In this document: in pieces, positions 21,292 through 29,224 of the stretch
How positions within the stretch are numbered: position 1 is the first letter of the stretch
Layout of the letters: each line of letters opens with the position of its first letter
Source of the DNA: Tranzscheliella williamsii
Taxonomy: Eukaryota > Basidiomycota > Ustilaginomycetes > Ustilaginales > Ustilaginaceae
Length of the DNA stretch: 64,000 bases
Assembly (NCBI GenBank): GCA_023212725.1
Contig: JALBYF010000003.1
Location: 1-64,000, forward strand
Direction: 5' to 3'
Made by a program: the position numbers and the translations under genes
Notes under the pieces: model-generated
Databases searched by the model: none
The model's input: only the letters and a program-made list of their open reading frames with translations
Told to the model about the DNA's origin: nothing

Positions 21292-22268
21292 GGTGCTGTG
21301 GCTCCTCGTCGGTGGCAAGACGAAGCAAGACGTGATTGGAGCTTCTTATAGGCGTGCAGACTAGCTTTTTTGGCGGGTTCAATGAAGCCACACCGTAGCA
21401 AAGCGGTCGAGACCCGTGGGATAGGTGAGGGTCAAGGTGGGCGTTGGTAAGGGCGCAGTGTAGGAGGGGAGAGAGAGAAGATGCAGATAGCGAACAGACG
21501 AGTGGTCTATGCAGGTCCTTCGCCCTGCGCGCTCGGTTTCAATTCGAGCCGCCAAGGGCCCATTCAAGGCGCATGTGACTTGAGCAACGCAACCTTGGAC
21601 GATGCACACATCTACCTAGCTCAACGTCGGTGCCATCGTCTGGCCACCCACCCCTGTACCAACCCACCCTTTGCACTTGATGAAGACAGCCTCGCACGTG
21701 TGTGTTCCCCGCCGATGGTCCCTCAGCACAGTCGCCAAGCTAGATTCTACTTTTGAATGGAGCTGCTTCTTTGTTCCAAGCTAGCTGCTGTTAGCATCAG
21801 AACAATCCCATCCCACATGCAGATACTGACACGGGAGACTCTCATGGTCGAGCTCGAGCGAAAGACAGCGAAGACGGTGAGCTGACCACGTTGTGCTGAT
21901 GGTTTGCAGAGCGTTTGTGCAGTGACTAGCATCGGCAGAGGCCGACTAAATCAATTGCGATATACTCACTACTATCACATACCACATCACTCCACCGCGG
22001 AAAGCTTCACCGGTGGATCCGAAATCCGGCTCAAAAATGTCGGAACATGGAAGGTCTCGTTAATTTTACAAGTGAAGGGGGGAAAATGCTCACGACATTC
22101 ATGATTGTGATTGTTTGTGATTGCCGTTCTTTACCACCCAAACCTTCTGAATCTTCCCTGGCCTTGTCATCGGTTCGTCCGCCTTTCTCTCTACGGGCAC
22201 AGATTCGGTTCCCACGCCCGGTTCAAGCTAGCCTAGGCACTCCCGACTAGTTGAGCGGAAGTCAGCTT
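21292..22268. other. Divergent intergenic region, ARO7 / TRM1
   Basis: This 977-bp region should contain both promoters. A cluster of GATTGTGATTG-type motifs lies at about 22104-22130. Short open frames are present without recognisable content. Confidence 0.45.
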
Positions 22269-24497
22269 ATGCTCTGCCGCTCGTTCGCTGCCGCTACTGT
22301 ATTGCATCTGCGCAGGAGGGTCGCGTACCGCAACTGCCTACATCGCTCAAGAGGACCTGGCGGGTCACGAACGTTCGGCATGGCTCCGACTCCCGTCTTG
22401 CTCGCTCCAGAGCGGGCCCGCGCCTCAGGCATTACCCTCTCTGACAAGGAGTCAGCCTTCAGGGAAAATTCGGCCACCATTGTCATGCCGTCGGCAGCGG
22501 CAGCCTTTCTCAACCCCGTGCAGGAGTTCAACAGAGACCTTTCCATCTTAGCCATCAAGACGTGGAGCGAGCGCTTTGACGCCGAGAAAAAAGCGCGCTT
22601 CATGCGCTCTTCCACTAAGCGACAAGCCAAAGCCAAGAGGAAGGGGCAGGGGTCGGAAGCCACCGTCTCTACAGCTAATGAGGAAACGCAAGCTAACGAG
22701 GAAAAGCAGAATGGGACGAAAAGGTCGAGGTTGGACGAGCACGGCACTGCAGGGGTTACGCGTAGCGCTATAGAGAGCGCTGTCGCTTCGGGAACTGGGA
22801 ACGATCTATCGCAGGCCGAAGCAGCTACAGGCACATCGACAACAGGTATACAAGGCGCAGCTGCAGACGATGGCTACACGAGGTACCGATTCACTTTGTT
22901 GGAGGCGCTCTCTGCAACGGGTCTCCGAAGCATCAGATATGCAAAAGAAATCCCGCTGCTCAAATGGGTCCTGGCAAATGACCTCTCGCCGACGGCCGTC
23001 GAAGCGATGAAGAGGAACGTCGCGCTCAACTTTCCTCCAGATCGTCCGATTGACAAGTGGCTCGTCTCTGAACCCTTCAGCAGCGGTAGCGACAACAACA
23101 GCCAGGCTGCTTCAGACAAGAGCACTCTGGCCGAAGAGTTGGACGAGGATGCGATGATGGAGAGGGAAAACGAGGCCAGGGCGCGAGCAGCGTCTGCTAC
23201 CGCTGTTGCAGGCACGTCCGCGCCAGCAAAAGACGCTACGTCGGCCACAGCCAACGGCGAAGCAGATGTCAAGTCGCCGAAGAATGCTATCCATCCTGAC
23301 TGTAAGGTGAGACTCAACGCAGGCGATGCGATCACTCTGATGTACATGCACCGGGAGCCCTCGAAACGGTTCGATGTCGTCGACCTCGACCCCTACGGCT
23401 CTGCTTCTCCCTTCCTAGATGGCGGTGTACAAAGTGTCTCCGACGGCGGACTTTTGTGTGTCACCTGCACTGATCTGGCCGTTCTGGCGGGCCACAACTA
23501 TCCCGAAAAGTGCTTTTCCCAGTATGGCGGAGTATCGGTAAAAGCCGAGTACTCGCACGAGGTGGCGCTACGACTAGTGCTTCATACCATCGCCACGTCA
23601 GCGGCCCGCTACGGAAGATACATCCAGCCGTTGTTGTCGCTCTCCATCGATTTCTACCTCCGCACTTTCGTCAGGGTCTGGACAGGGCCCGTTGAAGTCA
23701 AGAATGTGGCCAGCCAGACCGGTAGTGTATACGTATGTACGCACTGCCAAGACTTTAACGTCCAGAAGTTCGGCCGGGCCACCAAGATGACCAGTACGGG
23801 CAAGACGGGTCAGACCAATGTCAACTACCGCTACAACTCGGCTCAGGGTCCACCGGTGGGCGAAAAGTGCGCAGAATGCGGCAGCCGGATGCATCTTGGC
23901 GGGCCTATGTGGCTGGGCGATCTGCACGAGCCGGAGTTTTGCAATGCGATGCTGGCCAACTTGGAGGCGGCGCCGGAGGCGTTCCACACGCACGCGCGGA
24001 TCCGGGGGATGGTGAGCCTGGCGGCGCAGGAGCTTCCTGGCGAGAATCCGTTCTACTTTACGCCGCCGAAGCTGTCGGGGCTCTTTCACTGTGTGTCGCC
24101 CGCGATGGACCGGATGGTGTCGGCGCTGATTTCGGGCGGGTACCGGGTGAGTCGGTCGCACGCGGTCGCGGGCTCGCTCAAGACGGACGCGACGCGGCCA
24201 CAGCTCTTCGACATCCTCCGCGACTGGGTTGCCACGCACCAGCCCGTCAAGCTCGAAAACATCAAGCCCACCGACCCCGCCCGCATCCTCCTCGCCACAC
24301 GCCCCCAGCGCTCGTACGACTTCGACAGCACAAAGTCCCCCCCCGTTCTCGCTGCCCTCGGCTCCGCCGACAAGCTCGTCCGCTACCAGGCGAACCCCCT
24401 CCCCAACTGGGGCCCCGGCACCGCCGCAAAGGGCCACAAGGGCAAGAAGAAGCGCAACCTCAGACCGGACGACTTGGACACCCCCATCGACCCCTAG
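22269..24497 (+). CDS. TRM1: tRNA (guanine26-N2)-dimethyltransferase
   Basis: Trm1 makes N2,N2-dimethylguanosine at position 26 of many cytosolic and mitochondrial tRNAs. The full frame from the ATG at 22269 gives 742 residues. The first 37 residues are Arg-rich with no acidic residue, typical of a mitochondrial presequence, and a second in-frame ATG at 22380 starts MAPTPVLL, where family homology begins. Core features are LSATGLRSIRYAKEIP, ANDLSPTAVEAMKRN, the catalytic-site DLDPYGSASPFLDG, and two Cys pairs (CTHC and CAEC) that form the C-terminal zinc site. A Glu/Ala-rich insert splits the catalytic half. Codons end in G from about 23880 to 24200 and then switch abruptly to C until the stop. 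Confidence 0.95.
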   Translation: MLCRSFAAATVLHLRRRVAYRNCLHRSRGPGGSRTFGMAPTPVLLAPERARASGITLSDKESAFRENSATIVMPSAAAAFLNPVQEFNRDLSILAIKTWSERFDAEKKARFMRSSTKRQAKAKRKGQGSEATVSTANEETQANEEKQNGTKRSRLDEHGTAGVTRSAIESAVASGTGNDLSQAEAATGTSTTGIQGAAADDGYTRYRFTLLEALSATGLRSIRYAKEIPLLKWVLANDLSPTAVEAMKRNVALNFPPDRPIDKWLVSEPFSSGSDNNSQAASDKSTLAEELDEDAMMERENEARARAASATAVAGTSAPAKDATSATANGEADVKSPKNAIHPDCKVRLNAGDAITLMYMHREPSKRFDVVDLDPYGSASPFLDGGVQSVSDGGLLCVTCTDLAVLAGHNYPEKCFSQYGGVSVKAEYSHEVALRLVLHTIATSAARYGRYIQPLLSLSIDFYLRTFVRVWTGPVEVKNVASQTGSVYVCTHCQDFNVQKFGRATKMTSTGKTGQTNVNYRYNSAQGPPVGEKCAECGSRMHLGGPMWLGDLHEPEFCNAMLANLEAAPEAFHTHARIRGMVSLAAQELPGENPFYFTPPKLSGLFHCVSPAMDRMVSALISGGYRVSRSHAVAGSLKTDATRPQLFDILRDWVATHQPVKLENIKPTDPARILLATRPQRSYDFDSTKSPPVLAALGSADKLVRYQANPLPNWGPGTAAKGHKGKKKRNLRPDDLDTPIDP

Positions 24498-24811
24498 CCT
24501 CCGTCCCTTTGTCACGCATAGCCTCCCATTTGCCGTTGAACATATACGCACAAAGTAGGAACCTCAGTCACGCTACCTGCAGTAGAGTCGCATTCAAACG
24601 TGTAAAGTGGTACAGAGCCGGGCCTGGAGGCGGACCGCGAAACGAAAGTAGTACAAGAGCCGTCGAAGGACGCTTAATGGTCCTGAGGCTAGATGGGATA
24701 TAAGGCGAGAGAAGCCGTAAGGGAGGTGGTTGTTGCAAGCGGCGACGTAAGCGGGGAACGCGCTTGCGCTTGGTGCAGAACGACGGTTGGGACGCTGTAT
24801 GTGGGGGGAGC
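24498..24811. other. Convergent 3' intergenic region, TRM1 / membrane protein
   Basis: This 314-bp segment separates two convergent stops and should contain both 3' UTRs and terminators. I see nothing else in it. Confidence 0.4.
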
Positions 24812-26617
24812 CTAGGGGCGGTAGGTGGCCGCGGGCGGGGGATCTTTGTGAAGGTGGGTGCGGCGGCGGCTGGGGGTGGCGCGGGCACTGTCTTCGTCGG
24901 TGACGTCGGGCTCGGCATTGGTCAGATGAAGTCGGCGGGGTTCGTGGTCGAGCTCCTCGACCCGCTCCTGTGCATCGACGTACGCGGGCGGTGCGGCGGC
25001 GGACGTCAGGCCGCCTTGGTCGTACGGGGAACTGCCCTGGGGCAGTGAGCCCCGGCGCGTCTGGCGGCGTGGTGACGCAGGCCCAGGAGAAGCGCCGCCA
25101 TCTTGCGCACCAGAGTAACCACCCCGTGCAAGCGCGGCGGCCGCAGCCTCGCGCGCGCGTGCGTCCCGGACCTCGGGCGGATCAAAATGGCTGTAATCCG
25201 GTCCTCCCGCCCGCCGCGTAGCCCCATTGGCTGCAGCAGCATTCGCTTCCGACGGCGATACCATGAATTGAGCCTGCGGCGGAGTCGCGACATTGCCACG
25301 GTGAGCGACACCAGCAACCGAGTAAGGCCCGTGCGTGTCCTCCCAGCCCATCATAGGCAGCGTCCAAGGAGCAGGCACCGATTCGGCCGTGGTGACGTCG
25401 GGCGACAGGTTGGGTGAGCTGTAATCTTCGCCCGAACCGCCATAGGCAGGTTGACGGCCAGGCGAGCGTCGATTAGTGCCGGAGGAGTAAATAGGGCCGA
25501 TTCCGCCAGCTGCCGCGCCAGCCGCAAGGGCGTTGGCGGCGGTTCGACGATGCTCTTGCATTTCAGGGTACGCACCTGCGTGGCCACTACCGCTATGCGG
25601 ACCGTACGAAGCATAGCCATTGTAGCTTTCATGAGCAGCCGATGAATCGGCTCGACCAAAGGCTTCAGGATCTTCTTCGTTGGCAAATTCATGGGGCAAC
25701 GTAGCTTGGGTATGCTCTCGTCTTCGTCGGCGGCTTCGAGAACCGAAAGCGCCAGCAGCTCCAGCTCCAGCAGCTGCAGCGCCAGCAGCACCCGCGCCGG
25801 TAGCACCTGCAGCATAGCCCGGTCCAGCGTAACCATCGTTGGGATCAAAAGTAGGCCAGGCACCGCCACTATGCCCCGCACCCTTTGCTGCTTTGGACCT
25901 CCGCCTTCTGGCTACGACGCAAACGCCAATCAGGACAGCGAGGAGGGCTAAGCCGCCGAGAACACCGCCCACGACGCCACCGATCAGAGCGCCGTTGCTG
26001 TTGGAGCGGTTTGCGTTGGCACGATTGGCGGCATCGTTGGCATTGGCAGTGTTGGTGACAACCGGGGTGACGGTTGTAACCACGACGACTTGCGACGTGC
26101 TGGATCCGGAAACGAAGTCAGAAGTGGTGGTGAGCGTGCTTGTAGAAGAGGTGGTAAGAAGCGATGTACTGGACGAGCTGGTAGTAGAGGTGGGTGTAGA
26201 CGACGTAGTCGAGCTTCTTGAAGTGGAGGAGGAGGTGGTGGTGGTGGTGGGTCTGAAAGAGGTTGTCGAAGTGGTCGATGTGGTCGGTGTGGTAGCTGTG
26301 CATAAGGAGAACAGATAAGCTTGTTAATATGAGAAGCAGTCCGGGCCAAGGGGGACGAAAGGCAAAAATGGAAGCTCATTGCACCATGTGTGAAGGTGAA
26401 TGTCCGCCGTTAACCAAGAGCCGCAGACTCGATAGGCTTCGAGAGGCAGGCGTCGTTACTCACAGGTTGTAAAAGTTCTCGAAGACGATGAGGACCTGGT
26501 GGCTGATGAGCTGGTAGAGGAAGTAGTATCGTCTCCAAAGAAATCGCTGCTGTCGTCAAAAATCTGTCGTCCCCACAGCCCTTCGGCGCGAGAGACCAAC
26601 GTCGGAAAGGCTGCCAT
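24812..26617 (-). CDS. Ser/Thr-rich single-pass membrane protein (sensor-like architecture)
   Basis: Two exons are inferred: 26464-26617 and 24812-26295, joined by a 168-bp GTGAGT...CAG intron, giving 545 residues. Residues 30-125 are almost entirely Ser and Thr with no globular content, as in heavily O-mannosylated fungal cell-wall stress sensors. A Gly/Val/Leu-rich membrane segment (GALIGGVVGGVLGGLALLAV) lies near residue 153 and is followed at once by ARRRRSKAAK, predicting a cytoplasmic C-terminus. That tail is long, Ala/Gly/Ser/Pro-rich and Tyr-containing, with no domain I recognise. No cleavable signal peptide follows the only plausible ATG, which is odd for this architecture. The family is unidentified; similarity to Mid2/Wsc sensors is architectural only. 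Confidence 0.7.
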
Positions 26618-26664
26618 GTCGATCTGAGCGGACAGCTGGGACCGCAGCGGAACGCTAACAGCAA

Positions 26665-26703
26665 GATATAAAGGAGCGATATACACGAGCGATATAAATG
26701 AGC
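26665..26703 (-). promoter_or_regulatory. Three tandem 13-bp TATA-like repeats
   Basis: Three head-to-tail copies of a 13-bp unit begin at 26665, 26678 and 26691. All share GATATA at the start and GAGC at the end and differ only in the middle. Read on the minus strand each unit contains a TATATC core. The array lies 48-86 bp upstream of the membrane-protein ATG at 26617, the position expected for core-promoter elements, so it may be a triplicated TATA-like element. Confidence 0.65.
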
Positions 26704-27900
26704 GGAAGCCTATCTCCAACCGCGCGTGGATGAGGGAACATGAGCCTGTAAGGCTATAATGGATGGCCGAGATGGATGGCGGTGGGGCTGATGATGGAAA
26801 CAGGATGTGCTTGTAAAGGAAAGGGCGAGGGAAAAATGCGGAGAAGATACGGTGATATTCACCGCCACCGCCATGAGCCCACTTGAAAGGGAATCAGGGG
26901 CTCAGGCACCATATGAGCCAAGCTAAGCAAGTCGATCGCCATTACTGGGAGTGCTTGCAGCTTATGCCTAGTCTACAGGTAGCCGAGCCAAAGGTGGCAT
27001 GACGGCGCCTAGAGCGAGCCGGCTTATAGAAAGGATCGGCATATCAAAATTTTGTAAGTCAGGTCAACACCGCAGCAGCTGATTTGATTAGTCTCTAGGC
27101 CTCATGCATGTGCCTACCGCCAACCCAGCCGATGGGGTCCAAGTTTTGGCATTCGAGGTCTAGTCGTCCATCTCAAGATGGAACCTGTTGCTATCGTCAG
27201 CCGTGGCAATACCGCGCGGATCGTTACCTTACGCTGCTGTGGAAACGAGGGGATGAAATCACATTCATATCAGTTTGAGGGTAGGAACCTTGAGCTGCGG
27301 AAAAGCGAAGCCCTTCAAACTAGTGCTAGCTAAGTCAGTGACATAGTCTAATAAAAAAGCAGCTCCAGCACTTACTCACATGTAAGCTAGCGTGGATCGC
27401 AAAGTGTGGAGAAGCCGAACTGGAGGTTGAGTGCCTATCTATTCAGCCGAGCTGAGCCCTGCATCGTTTTATAGATTTCTACTCAGACTATTTGCTTCCC
27501 GTGCGCCTTCGTCTAATTTCCCAACAACCGGTCATACGTTGACTAAAAAGCACGCGTAGCAGAACAGCACAACTACGGAGGGTAGGACGACCTGTCAAGG
27601 CGCCTGCTTCCTTAGTCGGAATCACATCAGGAGGCGACTTGCACGAGTTCCCTGTGTGTCGTCTTCAGGTGCGACCTAACAACCCGACAGGTCTATTCAG
27701 TTCTGGTGCTTCAATCACATGAGGATGCGCCATGATGCAGATGCTGTGCTTCAAATTGTTTTTTAGAACGCAAAGTGTTGAATTCGATTCCAGATGGCGT
27801 GCAACCAATATATGATTTATATACTACTGATCGTGAGTCAGAACCGCTGAACGGAGCTCGAAACAGTTTTACGACGTTGATATCTAACGTAACGCTAAAG

Positions 27901-27944
27901 TACGTGTCAGCATTATTTTTGATAAATTAGATTCTGACACGTAT
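27901..27944. repeat. Perfect 10-bp inverted repeat, 24-bp spacer
   Basis: TACGTGTCAG at 27901-27910 and CTGACACGTA at 27935-27944 are exact reverse complements. The spacer is A/T-rich. The half-site contains an ACGTG core of the kind bound by bHLH or bZIP dimers. It lies about 1.3 kb upstream of the cyclin coding start. Confidence 0.7.
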
Positions 27945-28243
27945 GATCTGAGATATATATGACGCCTACGGCATTCAACCGTCTGCGTCCTTGCTGGGAA
28001 AATTTTGTTAGGACTGCGTAGGTACTTAGCTCCGAATTCGAAACTGTAAATCTGGCAGCCTTCCAAGTTCAAACATCTGAAATTAAATTCTGATGTTGGG
28101 CGGTCGAGTGAAAGAGCAAACTCAGGCTTTGGCTGAGCATGCATGTTGTAGGAGGGTGAGTGTGAGTAGAGGTGCCTTTGTCCAGGGCGTAACTGCAGCT
28201 GCGCGGCCGCTTGCGCATCTGCGTCTAGATTAGGGCTCTGATG

Positions 28244-29224
28244 AGGTGGTAGACACAGGTTACCGTCTTCACACCATCCTTTCATCTTCCTTTTCTCCTA
28301 ACCTTCGTTGTGCTGGGTCCTGCTCTTGGTGGAACACGTTTCCTTCCCCGGTCAGGCTCGCCCTTCACACCTCGCTTCTTCCGTTCGAGGGTGTATTGGA
28401 CGTGGCAGTTGGGACTTCACGCAGACTCATAACGGATCGTTTTGGTGACAGCGACTCTTTTGCTCTCACCATCTCGTTCGAGTCTCTTTGCATCTCTTCC
28501 GCCTGCTTTCTGTCCACTTTCGACGGCTCGACTTTGCGTCTATCGGGCTCAGTGTCCTGTCGCCATCACGGGGCACCGATAGTGGTTGCCAGCTTGTCTG
28601 GTCTCGTCACCGGTCAAGGTCTACCTTCGATCGAGGCACTATACGGGGCAGAGGTTTGTTTATCTACCTCTACTCACGATCCGCCGAACCCTCTTTCGGG
28701 GTAACGGCTTGTGTAATCAAGCAAGTCTTCCCGGCTTTCGGTTTTGACGATCATTTTGATCCGGTGCTCCACGTTTTACGACGAGTTCAGTTCCTCGGTT
28801 CCATGACTGTTAGCCACAACCAGGTGATTTGTTTCTATATCACCTTACTCCACGAGACGCCTTAATTGTGCTGCTCTCTGGACATACCCGCCCATACTCC
28901 GTCTTCTCTTTTCGACTACCCTTTTCAGACAAGCCACACCCTTAACCAGACTCAAGTCTATTCTGCAGCATCACAATAACGTCAATCTCCTCACCTCTGC
29001 CACACTTCATCTTCCGTGCTGGTCTTCATCAGCAATTCCGGTTCGTAAGAGTTTCCTCGCTTCAAAATCCCGCTCCTTTTCTTCCATCCCTATTACTTCT
29101 CTAGCCCTCTCGCCTTGCGTCGATTCCATCGATCGCATCTTTACATCCTCGACTCGTACAGCTGTCAGCGTCACTCTCCATCTGACGCTTCAGCTGCGAT
29201 TCGATATCTTGCCATACTTCTAAG
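28244..29224 (+). promoter_or_regulatory. Long pyrimidine-rich, AUG-depleted probable 5' leader of the cyclin gene
   Basis: About 980 bases immediately upstream of the cyclin start are rich in C and T and contain a single ATG, at 28803. A random sequence of this size would hold about fifteen. That ATG opens a 20-codon frame ending with TAA at 28865. Such depletion is what a scanned 5' untranslated leader would show, so transcription probably starts upstream of or near 28250. One or more 5'-UTR introns are possible but were not identified. Confidence 0.6.
28803..28865 (+). other. Upstream open reading frame (20 codons) in the cyclin leader
   Basis: This is the only ATG in the long leader. It has C at position -3, a weak context, and encodes 20 residues before TAA. 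It ends 359 bases before the main start, leaving room for reinitiation. Its peptide is not recognisable. Confidence 0.5.

Larger units (their letters stand above)
26618..28243. other. Long divergent intergenic region, membrane protein / cyclin
   Basis: This region is A/T-richer than its surroundings, especially 27000-28100. It holds the triplicated TATA-like repeat close to the membrane-protein start and a 10-bp perfect inverted repeat at 27901-27944. A 133-codon ATG-started open frame on the minus strand (27884-28285) has no recognisable protein features and was not called. Confidence 0.5.

Noticed and set aside
23598..24551. 317-codon minus-strand open frame opposite TRM1
   Set aside because: It is antisense to conserved TRM1 coding sequence and arises from the G/C-biased third positions, which remove stop codons on the other strand.
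27884..28285. 133-codon ATG-started minus-strand frame
   Set aside because: It lies in A/T-rich intergenic DNA, shows no motif or domain, and overlaps the inverted repeat and the cyclin leader; weak evidence for a gene.
28246..28704. 152-codon plus-strand frame in the cyclin leader
   Set aside because: It starts with GTG, contains no ATG, and has low-information Ser/Cys-rich sequence; better explained as leader.
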